DNA of 64,000 bases from Cynocephalus volans (lineage: Eukaryota > Chordata > Mammalia > Dermoptera > Cynocephalidae): positions 90,412,427 to 90,476,426 of the forward strand of contig NC_084472.1 of the NCBI RefSeq assembly GCF_027409185.1, written 5' to 3'. A program made the position numbers and the translations under genes. Below are positions 32,965 through 44,475 of the stretch, piece by piece. Each line of letters begins with the position of its first letter. The first letter of the stretch is position 1. The notes beneath the pieces are model-generated. The model did no database searches. It was not told the DNA's origin and was given only the letters and a program-made list of their open reading frames with translations.

Positions 32965-33125
32965 GCAGTGTGACTTTGGCCAAGTTCCTTTATGTCCTTA
33001 AACCTCAGTTTTCTCATCTGTAAAATAGGGGTAATAATTGTACCTACCTCGTAGGGTTACGTGGAAATTGAATGAGCCATCTCCGTGTGGTACCTGGCAA
33101 AGCATAAATGCTCAATAAATATAAG
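32965..33125 (+). repeat. MIR element
   Basis: Clear sense MIR: GCAGTGTGACTTTGGCCAAG, CTCAGTTTTCTCATCTGTAA, TAGGGTTACGTGGAAATTGA, and the TGCTCAATAAATAT end. Confidence 0.7.
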
Positions 33126-33179
33126 GCTTTTCTACAATTAAAAATGTATGTACATGCTTTACCTAGGCCAATATTAAAA

Positions 33180-33370
33180 ACGAACTGGCTATTGTTTAAT
33201 GGGTACAGAGTTTCAGTTTTGCAAGGTGAAAAAAGTTCTCGAGATGGATGCTGGTGATGGTTGCACTACAATATGAATGTCCTAAATGCCACTGAACTGT
33301 ACACTTAAAAATTGTTAAAATGGTAAATTTTCTGTTATGTATATTTTATTAAAATTAAAAAATAAAACTA
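33180..33370 (+). repeat. L1M 3'-end fragment
   Basis: Sense L1M tail: AATGGGTACAGAGTTTCAGT, CTGGTGATGGTTGCACTACA, CACTGAACTGTACACTTAAA, then an A-rich end. Confidence 0.65.
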
Positions 33371-33784
33371 CATATTCATATATGTTTATGGGTATGTAAT
33401 ATACATTAATACATATGCAAATATATTCAAAATTTATTTTTTAAAGAGGAAGAAATCTGAAAGTGAAATTGTACAAACATCTGCAATCCAATGACATCTA
33501 GAACTACATATGAATGGATAATTAATCAACATACTCAAAATATAAGTAATTATGAGTAGGGCAATTGTCACCTCCCTCAAATCCAGTCTCTAAACACCTG
33601 TTTTTGATAACAGGAAGTGAGCATAGCAGTGATCTAGGAGTTGAGACTGCCCTGTGTTGACACTGCAGCCAGTGAAGCCCGATGGAGTGTGAATAAAATG
33701 GAACAGGAGGACCCCAAAACCTGATGAAACTGCACAGAGGAATAGGAGGAGGATGAGTGTTCACTTAGCATCTCTATGGCACGG

Positions 33785-33985
33785 GTTCTACAGTGACTGT
33801 TTTACATGCGTGATCTTAGTTCATCGAGTCCATCAGATGGCTACTATTAGTCCCATTTTTTTTTTCTCCAGGCCAGGAAATAATTTCTTACAAGGTAAGT
33901 AACTTGTGTAAGATCACACGGCCAATAAATGATAGAACTGAAATTGAAAACCCAGGTCTTCCTGATTCCACTGCTGCCTGGTGTA
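33785..33985 (-). repeat. MIR fragment
   Basis: Antisense MIR: AAGTAACTTGTGTAAGATCA, CCAATAAATGATAGAACTG, AACCCAGGTCTTCCTGATTC. Confidence 0.55.
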
Positions 33986-35069
33986 GGTGCAAAGGTCTGG
34001 AGAGTCTGGGTAGGATCCTATTGTAGTCTCAGTGTGGAAGTGAGCATTTCTGAACATCAGGATATTCTGATTCCCAGGAAAGGGTGAAGACTGAGGGAAA
34101 GAAGTATAAAGTGCTTTAAAAACCCAAGAATGAGGGTCTTGGACTTAACGCCCAATATGATAGGGCCATATCAGTCCAGGAGAGCAGGGCTGCAACACAT
34201 TTTTAATAGAGCAGTCTCTTTGGAAGCATGTTTAAGACTGATGGAGAAAAGAGAAAGAAGATTAGGAAGGTATAAGCAAAGTGGACCAGCCTGGGAAAGT
34301 ACAAATCACAAAACCAGGGTGAGTATTACTTGGCCCACTGTGATGGATTAGATAAAAGTCCTACAGTTTAAGCGTTTTTCTACTTCTGGACATTTTCCAT
34401 TGCCCCACCTATGCTGGATTATCAGGGAAATAAACATCATATATTCTTGTTGATCTTGCCTATTTGGGCTGGCTACGTTATTGCCGAACACATTTCCTCT
34501 GTCAATCACTGGCTGTGTCTGCATGGTACACACAACACTCACACCCATGCACACGCATGTGAAGCCAATTTGGAAAAAAATCAGACAAGTTATTCAATGT
34601 TGTGCAATTGTAATAATCAGTTGTTTACACATTATATCATGAGCTGGCTTATATAATCAGTTGGTTATATAATCTTTTCTTTGCCTTTTTACTGGTCTTT
34701 TGGGCATCATTTAGATGTAGACAACAGCTATCCAACATGATACCTGATGAGTTCTTAAGGCTTTGCAGAGAGCTGGAGAGCAGAAACATGAAACAGGCAG
34801 TTTCCCTATATGCTACTGTTCAATGAGGTCAATGGGAAAGTGTTCAGAGGTGACTGTCAAGGTAGGGATGACGATAGCTGTGAGGAAAGAAACACTGGCC
34901 CAATCCTAATTACTCCTAGAGATTCCTTCTTTTGGTTTGGTACTATTTTAAGAAGAGGTTCTTTTTGCATGACTTTTCATTTATTTTATTTCCCCCCTTT
35001 TAAAGGAAACAGTGGGACAGTGTTCTGTACAGTCATAGAATAAGAGGACAGTCATTGACTCTCCTCAAG

Positions 35070-35640
35070 GAAAGTGTCAAGGAAATCTTCCAGAGGAAGG
35101 GATGTTAGAACTGGATCTTGAAGGGTAAGAGTTTTCCAGGTGGCTGGAATTTGGAGGGGACCAGGAGGGAGAACACTCAAGTCAGAAAGAGCTGTATAGG
35201 ATGTGCAGTGGCAGGGAGGCAAGAAACAGATGGCAAATCAGGAAATAGCAAGTAATTTGTTATGGAGAGACCTTAATATTGGATGAAGACAGGAGAAAGG
35301 GGCCATATGAGAGGGGCCTTTGCATGTTACAGTAAGACTTGGGCTGTATTTTGCTGGGAGCCTTTGAGAGTTTTAAGCAAATACATAACAATCAAATTTG
35401 CATTTACAAGCATCATTCTGGGAAGTGGGAGGATGAATCACAATTGAAGGAGATAGGAAGAAGGGAGTCAGTTAAAATTTCCTGCAGTAATCCAAAGGAA
35501 GATGTTGATTGGGGCAATGGGAATGGGGAAGAGTGGGCAGATATGGGAATCATTAAGAGGTTAATTGGCTCAATCTGGGGACAAATCTCACATGGAGGAT
35601 TAGGGAGAGATTAGGATATTTGGATAGTTCCCAGACTGCT
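35070..35640 (-). repeat. L2-like fragment
   Basis: Antisense L2-like order: GAACTGGATCTTGAAGGGTA, AGAGAACACTC-type purine-rich stretch, TGGGAGCCTTTGAGAGTTTT, CTGCAGTAATCCAAAGG. 36890-37470 may be a further purine-rich part of the same element beyond later insertions. Confidence 0.4.
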
Positions 35641-35794
35641 GTGTTGGGTTTTACATGAAGGGTGGATTAACAAGGAGAATGTATGTAAGAAGTACAGCAA
35701 GGTATTTTTGTTTTAATTAGGGAGTGGTGGATTACAGCACCCGTTTTGGTTGTGCTGATTTTGAAATGCCTGTAGAATATCTGTGCCATACAGT

Positions 35795-36020
35795 GTGCTG
35801 GTTAAACACTTAGATTTGGAGCCAGAATGCCTGGGTGATATTCTAGCTCCACTGTACTTGCTGTGTGATTTTAAAGTGAGTTATTTAATATCTTTGTTAA
35901 AAATGGTGATAATAATAGTACTTGTTTCCTAGAGTTATTGTGAGGATTATGTGAGTTAATAAGTATAAGTTACTTAGAATTGTGCCTGGCACATGCTGAA
36001 TGCATATAGTCATTTGCTAT
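35795..36020 (+). repeat. MIR element
   Basis: Sense MIR: TTGGAGCCAGAATGCCTGGG, AAAATGGTGATAATAATAGT, GAGTTATTGTGAGGATTATG, TTGTGCCTGGCACATGCTG. Confidence 0.65.
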
Positions 36021-36339
36021 TATTATTAGTGGTGGGAGTATAGTAAGCAATTGGATATATAAATCTAGAGATCTGGGCTTGAGATGAATATTTTGCAGTT
36101 TTAGTAGCATCTGTGGCTATGAGTGTTAGATTTAAAAAAAAGAAAAACGGTTGCAAATTCTTTGACACAGCTATTGCCTTGTTGATTATAACACTTGTGC
36201 CTGGAGCCCTGAGTTGCCATGTAAAAGCTCTGAGGCCCTATGTAGAAGCCCGGGCTGCACAGAGAGGTCACATATTGGTACCACTATTGGTAACCTCAGA
36301 GCAGGCACCAGGCACAAGTAAAGATTCCTCTTTCCAGTG

Positions 36340-36703
36340 TGTCTTAAGCATCTATGACAAAATACCATAGATTGTGTGGATTAAGCAAAAAATTTTTTTT
36401 TCTCAACAGAAACAACTCCAGAGCCTGAGAGGTCCAAGATCAAGGTGCTCGTAGATTGGGTGTCTGGTGAGGGCCCTCTTTCTGGTTTGCAGACAGTTGT
36501 TGTCTTCCTGTATCCTATAGAGAAAGCTCTAGTCTTTTCCTCTCCTTGTAAGGACAATAATCTCGTCATGGGGCTCTACCTTCATGACCTCAACTAATCC
36601 TGATTATCACACAAAGGTCCTACCTCCTAACACCAACACATTGGGGGATTAGAGTTTCAACATATGAATTTTAGGTAGACACAAACCTTCAGTCCACAAC
36701 ATA
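36340..36703 (-). repeat. MaLR LTR (MLT1-type)
   Basis: Antisense MLT1 LTR: ATGACAAAATACCATAGATT at one end, GGTCCAAGATCAAGGTGCTC, TCTGGTGAGGGCCCTCTTTC, TTTCAACATATGAATTTTAG and CAGTCCACAACA at the other. Close to full length for an LTR of this type. Confidence 0.7.
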
Positions 36704-36744
36704 GCCCCCAGCCCTTAAGTCACCCCCAGCCTCTGAGTCCTCTC

Positions 36745-36905
36745 ATGGGACTTACAATGTCAGGGACCAGATATCGTGGTGTGGGGTACAGAGGCTTTCC
36801 AGATTCTTGACCCATAACATCTGTGAGCATAATAAAATGGTTATTTTAATCTTCTAAATGTTAGGGTATTTTATTACACAGCAATAGTAACAGATATGGG
36901 ATAGA
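36745..36905 (+). repeat. LTR 3' end (MLT1-like)
   Basis: Sense LTR terminus: CATAATAAAATGGTTATTTT, TTACACAGCAATAGTAACAG, ATATGG. It abuts the opposite-facing LTR on its left. Confidence 0.45.
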
Positions 36906-37974
36906 ATTACCCAAGGGATGAAAGGCAAGAAGAGCAGATGTTCAGTGATTCAATCCTGAGGAACAGAAGAAACAGCAGCATTTCAGAGGCAGGAGAATAA
37001 GAAGATTATAGAAGATGATTTTCCTCTTACAAAAGGTTTAAAGGAAACCAGGAAAGTGGTGATGGAAGACACGTGAGGAGAAAAATTCAAGGCGAGAGTG
37101 CACAGATCACAGGGAGGAGAAGCTGGAGGTGTAACGATACCTGCCTATTAGATTCAGTCATTATGAAATTATTGGAGGCCTTAGAGCAGTGTCCACAGAA
37201 TTGTCGGGACAGAGGAAGACTGCCCGGTTTGAAGAATAGCAGGAGGAGAGGTGAATATAGAAAATCCTTCCAACGAATTTGTTAATGAAAGGGCAGAAGA
37301 GAGCTAGAACGGTCAGCTAAGGGATGCAGATCAAGAGAAGGACTTTTTTTAAAAAAATGGGAGGGGCTGAGTGATACTTGCTGATGTCAAATATCAGTAA
37401 GGGATGTGGATAAAGCAAAGCCAGGGGATTGGCATGGGAGGTGGAAGAGGTCTCAAAGGAGTTCCCACAAGTTGAGGTGTGTTAGTACAATATTAGGTTA
37501 GTGAGTTCTCTAGTTCATTTGAAATTCTACCTGCCCCTCTCAGGCCCTTGAGGACTTCACCTCCTGATAGTGGCAAGTGTTCTGAGATTGCCTCCTGGCC
37601 AAACATCTCTGCTGTGCTTTCTATGTTGCAGACGACTGCCAGATCGAAACAGTCTCTGGGTCAGAAACACACACGAGCGCTTCATTAGCCCTAGAGTAAT
37701 GAGCAGAACTGCACTTACGAAGGGCTGGGAGAGCCTTTCTCTGTCTGACATGTGCCATGGCGCTGTTCACATGTAGTCTCTGCATCACACAGCAGTCACT
37801 GTGGAGACTGGCAAGTGGGCTCTCACTCCTCCTCTGAAGTTTTCTGTACTGTAAAACATTTTTTTCCTCTTTTTTCCTTCCTTCTTTTCTCTCACCTTCC
37901 CTCCCTACCTCCTCCTTTTCATTCTATCTTTAAGGGAAAAGTATGTTTAAGTCTGAGATCCCCTTAGCCAGCTC

Positions 37975-38110
37975 AGTTTTTATGTGCATTGGAAGATCCT
38001 AGGTGCTTATGAGAAATGCAAATTTTCGGGCTCCACACTCAAAAGATTTGAATCTATTGCTGGGCCCAAAATCCATCGTGGGTGGTCCACACTTAAGAAA
38101 CAGTAATTCA
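37975..38110. repeat. MER5-like fragment
   Basis: AGAAATGCAAATTTTCGGGC, TGGGCCCAAAATCC and a TGGTCCACACTTAAGAAAC end follow MER5 order. Divergent. Confidence 0.45.
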
Positions 38111-38139
38111 AATCAACACATAGGATTATAATTTCTTAG

Positions 38140-38570
38140 ATTATGTCTTTATATGTGCTATTCTTTCTTTCTGGAATGTTCTCTTTTCTCTATCACACTC
38201 CACTCTCTTTCCACATTTTCTGGGAAGACTCGATTCACCATCTGTATCTACATCAAACTTTCTCCTTACCTAGTTTTTATATCTAGTCAATCTAACAAGA
38301 TTTTGAATTTACCTCTCCTCCAGTTTAGCCAAACATCCGGCAATGTGATAGGTGCCGGGGTTAAACAAAGGAACAAGGCATGGATCTGAACTTTGAGAGG
38401 CACATAATCTTACAAGGGTGACATTTTCATGAGGGCTATTTTGCATTCCTAATCAGACACTGGGCTTTTCTAGGGCAGGGGCTGTATTTCTTTGGAGTCT
38501 ACCAAAATTGCCATCCCAGTGCTGGGCTCCAAGGAGGTGGTCAGTAACTACTAATAGGTAGAATCAGCTT
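38140..38570 (+). repeat. L2 fragment
   Basis: Sense L2 landmarks: TTTCTGGAATGTTCTCTTTT, CTCTTTCCACATTTTC, later AGGGCAGGGGCTGTATTTC and CCATCCCAGTGCTGGG. Divergent and interrupted. Confidence 0.4.
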
Positions 38571-39233
38571 TTAGGTCTAAGATTTGTTGGATTGGGGAAA
38601 CTGATTCTTCCTTCTTAATTCTTCCTTCAACAATGGTCCTACTAAGCAGCACCTTGCTCGACAATTGCCATTATACCCATTGTTTACAGTTTTATCCCCC
38701 TCAACTTCACCTTGCCATTGCTGTGTTTGCATGGGCTTGCTGGTGTGGCTGCACAAACCAGCTTATCCAAGCGACTGGGCAGCCAGCCAGTGCTCCCAAG
38801 CCCTTCCGCGCATTGTGTAGGACTTCCTCTTTGGTAAGAGCCCTTGCAATTTTCATGCTTTGGAGGATTTGGGCCCCTGTGAAAGCTCTTCTGGGGAATT
38901 AGCCACACTAAATTCCATGCTTTGTGTCTGCCCTCAGTGCTGGCAGGAGCCTATATTGTTTCATTCCCACATCGTCACACTCCTTAGGACGATGTGATGG
39001 TTCAGCTGAAGTTCATTTGGTATTCCCCTCCAAAACACCACTGAGTTTTCCCACTGTGTGTTCTGAATTAACAAATAACAATCAAGGGAATCATTAGGAT
39101 GCTGGGAAACATGAGCTGAGGCATTGTGGGCTGAACAGCAAATAGGGGCCTTTTCTGGGCACAGCTCCTGTTGTTGTGGCCACCATTTTAGTACTAGTGC
39201 TTTTGCTAATTGCAGAGTTGTGAAGAAAGAGGG

Positions 39234-39261
39234 TGTTTGTGTGTGTGTGTGTGTGTGTGTT
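39234..39261. repeat. (GT)n microsatellite
   Basis: About 12 GT units. Confidence 0.9.
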
Positions 39262-39449
39262 GGTCAGGGTAGGGGAAATTTTCCCACTTAAGCAGCTTAC
39301 TTGGGGCGCTTCCACTCTTACTGGATTATCTCCTGGTGGGATTTCATGTTGCTTCCTGCCACTGGCAGCTTGAGAAAGATGCTTCTTTTTCTGTCGACAA
39401 GTTATATCTTTTTCTCATTCTGTGAAAGTGAGCTTGTTTAGAAGCTACT

Positions 39450-39605
39450 ATGAGGTGTCAGGCATTGCCGTAAGCATTTAACATGTTACATACTTCTAAT
39501 TCTTAAAACAATTCTGCAAAGTAGATATTATTCTTCTAGAGAAGATAAGGGATACCTGGTAAGTGGCAGAGCTGGATTCAAACCTAACTCTGTCCCTTTC
39601 TGCCA
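39450..39605 (-). repeat. MIR fragment
   Basis: Antisense MIR: GTCAGGCATTGCCGTAAGCA, TAGATATTATTCTTCTAGAG, AAGTGGCAGAGCTGGATTCA. Confidence 0.6.
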
Positions 39606-40984
39606 CTTTCTGATTCTTCTATGACCTCATGTTGCCTCTTAAGAATGCCCATTTGCTAAGGTTTATTGTCCCTGGAACCCTCTAACCACTTCTATCAACT
39701 GTTTAGTGCAATGGTTTGAGCTTGTGAAAAGACAGCAGATCCCTCATACTGAAGTTTTATTCTCCCTGGGGACTAAGGTAGAGTCACTAAACCTGTGGAA
39801 GTTGAAATCGATCGCAGTTACCATAGCCTGATAATGCTTTTGTCAGGGTCTTAGAAATTCCTGCCTAAATGTGGCTCAGAAAATCAGAAAGACCTGATCT
39901 TCAGTCAAATTGGATTATACTTGCTGGGGTTAACTGGCCTCAGATTGTCTGTTGATGTGCCTTCACTTGTTTTTAACGACGACACCAGAGAGTGATCAGA
40001 AGAGCCAGGAGGCATATTTATGATAGAAACATCTGAACTCATTCTTCTATAACAGAGACCATGTGTTTTGGGGCTTTTCTATTTGGAGTCAGTTTATCAT
40101 CACTATAAAAACATTTCAAATGAGAATGGAGTGGATGGAAACCCTGGGGAACTGTACAGGGAGCTCTTGGTTCAGATGGCTGAATGCCTGGCCTTGGTTT
40201 AGTCACTCAGAAGTTTGAAGTGAAGCACTAATGCAAGCATTTAATCTGTCACAGATGCCCTGGCCTTGTCCCTGAGCATTTCCACCTGTCTCACCACTGA
40301 GACCTGTGGCTGGTCTCTTAACAAATAAAATGTGTGTGTTCTGTACAAGACATGTCAATTAAGTCAAGAGAACTGGGCTCCATCTATAGTCATCTTAGTG
40401 GTGTCTAGTTTTCTTTTTTCTTTTTTAAGTGAATCAACTAAAGATGAAAAATGGGGATAATAATGATTAATTTCTCTATATAGTCCATATTTAAAATAAA
40501 TGGAAAATGTTATTCTTATTCTAGAATAAGGGGCTCAGACTTCTTTTCTGGAGTGGAGGACAGTTAGTACCTCTGCCCTGTTTTCCCCAGTTTTCTGGTC
40601 ATTGGGCAGGAAATGAGCATTTTAAGTTTTAAGTCCTGGCCAAGTTGGAGGGAAAGTCTTTTCTCTAAAGGAAAGCCATCTGCAAGGAAAATACTCTTGC
40701 TGAAACTCCCCAGAATGATATAATGACTAAGTTTTAGACATAAATTGGATGTTCATGATACAGATTAAGACCAAACTCAGTAAAGGCTCTGGGCCTAGGT
40801 TTGCTGTTAAAATCATCCATCTTTTGAATCCTGTGATACCAGAATCTTCTGGATTTTCTCTGACGTATATCACTGGTTGCTCCTTCTTCTTATCTTGAAA
40901 ATGTTCCCCCTATAATTGCCTCTTAAATGTCAATAATTCTCAGATTCAAAGAAGGAGGGAGAGGGGGATTAGTGAGAAATCGGT

Positions 40985-41133
40985 TAATGGACACAAAGAA
41001 TGATTACATTTTGTAATGATCTATATACTAATTCTCCTGACTTGACTTTCACGTGTTATACACAGGTATTGATATTCAAATCTGTACCCCACAAATATAT
41101 ATAATTAATTATGTTTCAATAAAAAAAAAAAAA
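40985..41133 (+). repeat. L1 3' end with poly(A)
   Basis: Sense L1 terminus: TACCCCACAAATATATATAA, TTTCAATAAAAAAAAAAAAA at 41114-41133. Upstream limit unclear. Confidence 0.5.
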
Positions 41134-41439
41134 TCCCAGACTCATCTCATGTTTTGGATCTCACTGGGTGGTTTTATTACAACCCATGGCTTTTTCTACT
41201 TAAAAAGTAAAGCCCATCTCCCCTAATCAAATCTATATCCCACTAGCAGAGGATATAGAGTTGACGGGGGGAGACAGTTTTTTTTTTTCTTTTTGGGTGT
41301 GAGATTCATGTATGGAAGTGTCTCTTCAACCTTTTCTCTTAGAGAAACTCAAACTCAATTTGAACAAAATCCAGATTTTTTGCTTCTTTCCCTCTTCTCC
41401 CCTTGTGGTGGTGACAAGCAGCACCAGGACAGTCATAGA

Positions 41440-41930
41440 AGGCTCACACCTGGGCACAGAATTCCACTTCTTGCATGCCCCACATGTGACGGGTCACCAG
41501 ACCTTGTGGATCACATTGGCACATTTCTGGCTCTTGTATCCAAGCCCTTGTCTCCATGTCCTCTCTTCCATTCGGGTGTCACAGATGCTTCATGCGATGA
41601 CTAGAAAGTTCTCCTCACCTCTCTCCTTGCCTTTGGTCTCACCCCTTCCAGTTCACTCTGCACGCTGCTGCCACAGTGATCGTACCTTGTACCTGACCTT
41701 TGTAAAATTCCTCAGGGGCTCCCCAATAGCATTCGGGATGAACATCGAACTCCTTAGCTTAGTCTGCAAGGCCCTGAAGCTCTGCCTAAAACTAGATGTC
41801 TAGCTTCAACTTCCCCACACCCTGAACAGACACCTTTCTCCAACCATCTAAAACTTCTGTGGTCAGCAGAGCTCATTGAACTGCTTAGTGTTTGAAAGTT
41901 TGTGACCATGTTGCTTCTTTGGCCTGCAAT
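41440..41930 (+). repeat. L2 fragment
   Basis: Sense L2: TCTGCACGCTGCTGCCACAG, CTCAGGGGCTCCCCAATAGC, GAACTCCTTAGCTTAGTCTG, CAAGGCCCTGAAGCTCTGCC. A 163-codon open frame crosses it but matches nothing I recognise. Confidence 0.5.
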
Positions 41931-41934
41931 TCAT

Positions 41935-42505
41935 TCATCCATCCATTCATTCATTAAATTATTTATTTGACAAATGTTTGTGGAATGTTTATTCTGTACC
42001 AGACACCATTCCAGTGTCTGGGGATACAGCAGTGAACACGAACATGACAAAGGTCCTGCTCTCACAAAACCCACACTCTAGTAGACAAAGACAGTGAACA
42101 AGCAGACAATGAATTTCAGATAGTTCTGAAAGTTATGAAGGCAATTATCTCAGGGTAGTGACAGTAAGTACTGAAAGATGTATGTGAATCTGCAGGGGCT
42201 CTTTAGACAGGATAATCTGGGAAGGTTCTCTTGAGAAGTGCTGCTTTAACAGGGATTTTTGCTGGAAAGCAATAGACATGAGGTCTAGGGCAACAGCAGG
42301 TATAAAGGCCCTGAGTGGAGAATGCCTTCAGTGCTTTCAAGGAAAATTTAGAAGACCAGCATAGCTGAGGTTCAGAGGGAAAGAGTGGTAGAAGATGAGG
42401 ATGAAGAGGCAGGCTGGCCAAATAGTTTTGACCTTGTAGGCCATGGTAAAATGTCTAGTTTTCAATTAAACAGGGGAGTGGTATCAGATTTATATTTTAA
42501 GAAGA
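41935..42505 (-). repeat. L2 3' region (left part of an interrupted copy)
   Basis: Antisense L2: ATTCATTCATTAAATTATTT, CAGTGTCTGGGGATACAGCA, ACCTTGTAGGCCATGGTAAA, then a GGGGAGTGGTATCAGATTTA segment, breaking off near AAGAAGATTGGTCT. It resumes at about 43600 after later insertions. Confidence 0.6.
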
Positions 42506-42506
42506 T

Positions 42507-43190
42507 TGGTCTAAAATAACAAGTATTGGCAGGATATGGAGAAGTTGGAAGACACATACTGCTGGCGGGAATATAAGATGGTGCAGCCACTGAGAAAAGA
42601 AGTTGGGCAGTTCCTCAATAAGTCACCTCACTGAGTTACCATAAGATCCAACAATTCACTGCTAGGTGTACACCCAACATAATTGAAAACAGATGCTCAA
42701 ACACAAACCTGTACACGAATGTTCATAGTAGCACTATTTACAATAGCCAAAAGGTGGAAGCAGCCCAAGTGTCCATCAACTAAAGAATGAAAAGAATTAA
42801 TAAACACAATGTGGTATATCCATATAGTGGAATATCATTCAGCCATAAAATGGAATGACATATTTATGCATGCTACAGCAAGAGTGAGCTTTGAAAACAT
42901 TATGCTAAGCGTGAGAAGACAGATGCAAAAGGCCACATATTGTATGATTCCATTTGTATGAATATCCAGAATAGGCAAATCCATAGAGATAGGAAGCAGA
43001 TAAGTAGTTGCCAGGGGCTAGAAGGTGTGGGAAATAGGCAGTGACTACTTAATGGTGAAGGGTTTCCTTTGTGATGATGAAAATGTTCTAGAACTAGATG
43101 ATAGTGATGGTTACCCAAATTGTGAATGTACTTAATGCCACTGAATTGTATACTTTAAAATGTTTAAAGTTGTAAATTTTATGTTATGTA
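42507..43190 (+). repeat. L1M ORF2-end/3'UTR fragment
   Basis: Sense L1M: GGCAGGATATGGAGAAGTTG, AGCAGCCCAAGTGTCCATCA, ATGTGGTATATCCATATAGT, GGAATATCATTCAGCCATAA, TATTGTATGATTCCATTTGT, CACTGAATTGTATACTTTAA. Its last bases seem to continue at 43585-43612 beyond an inserted LTR. Confidence 0.75.
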
Positions 43191-43585
43191 TATTAGACGC
43201 TCAGGCTGCCATAACAAAATATCATAGACTGGGTGGCTTAAACACCAGACATTTATTTTATCACAGCTCTAGATTCTGTGAAGTCCAAAATCAAGGTGCC
43301 AGTAGTTTGTCTAGATGGGGCTCTCTCCTTGGGTGAGAGCTATTCTCTTGCTGTTTCCTCACATGACCTTTCCTCAATGTGTGTGCCCAGGACAGAGAGA
43401 GGGAAAAAAAAGAGAGATCAAACTCTTTGGTGTCTCCTTTTACGAGACTATTAATCCTATTGAATCAGGGACACACTCATGTGATGTCATTTAACCATAA
43501 TTATTTCCTTACTCCAAATACAGTTTTATTGAGGGTTAGAGTTTCAACATATACATTTTGGGGGCAAACAATTCAGTCCATACTG
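43190..43585 (-). repeat. MaLR LTR (MLT1-type), nested in L1
   Basis: Antisense MLT1 LTR: GGCTGCCATAACAAAATATC, CATAGACTGGGTGGCTTAAA, AAGTCCAAAATCAAGGTGCC, TTTCCTCACATGACCTTTCC, TTTCAACATATACATTTTGG, ATTCAGTCCATAC. Near full length. Confidence 0.75.
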
Positions 43586-43599
43586 TTATGTGTATTTTA

Positions 43600-43775
43600 A
43601 AATAATAATAATAAAAAAGATTATTCTGGCTCCTGTGTGTAGCATGACCACAGAGAAAGTATGGAAACTAGTTAAGAGACGAGCACAGCAATACAAGTGA
43701 GAGATGATGGTGGTTGAAGCAGGTGGTGGTAGAGGGCAGCACTGGGTCTTTACCCTTCTTATTTTCACGTGCAAA
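43600..43775 (-). repeat. L2 3' region (right part of the interrupted copy)
   Basis: Continues the antisense L2 of 41935-42505: AAAGATTATTCTGGCTCCTG, then GAGAGATGATGGTGG and GGTGGTGGTAGAGGGCAG, which follow directly in the L2 consensus as I know it. Confidence 0.55.
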
Positions 43776-44139
43776 GACGTTTCTAATATGAACGTTTCTT
43801 GGCTTCTCGCTCCACCGCTTCCTTACTCATGCTGTTGCCCGATTGGGAGGGGAAAGCCATAGGTTCACATTTCTTAACTGAGTAGAGCTACTTTATTAAT
43901 AAGCTCTAAGGACTGGGAATTCTGTGCCTTTTCTTCCCTCTATTCTCAGGCCCAGCATGAGGTAAAATCCTGTTCTGCAGACCCAAACTTTCTGCCTGGA
44001 GCACTGTCAGTGCCCAGACTAGGGTGGGCAGGAGTGGGGACGCAGAGTATCAGCCAGCTCACTTGACTACAAACTAAATGTGTTTGTCCAGTCAGCTTCA
44101 TCATAATGAGGGTGATATTTTGGTTTCCATCTTCTTGGC

Positions 44140-44475
44140 CCCCGTAGCCTACTCCACAGAGCCTTCAAATCTCAGCTCCAGTTTTTCTGGGCAGCATTTT
44201 CCATCTTCACGCTTCCTGTAGGACCACATGCATTCCCCAAGCTCAGCACATACCAAACCATACTGCAGTCATTTCTTAAGCATCTTCTCTGGTAGCGATA
44301 AAGCCACCGCATTCCACATACACATTATATTCCAACTGTTGCAATGCAGAATCTCTAAAGACATTAAACTTCTTGAGTGTAAGGCCAGTCTTAATCTCTT
44401 TTCATTTCCCTATACCGGACACGATGACTGACACATAGTAGATATTCAGTAAATGTTTATTGAACACACAGATCC
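44140..44475 (+). repeat. L2 3' end
   Basis: Sense L2: CTTCAAATCTCAGCTCCAGT, TTCTTGAGTGTAAGGCCAGT, and the terminus GACTGACACATAGTAGATAT, TCAGTAAATGTTTATTGAAC. Confidence 0.55.

Noticed and set aside
41312..41803. 163-codon plus-strand open frame
   Set aside because: It overlaps an old L2 fragment and shows no known domain. The length is within chance expectation.
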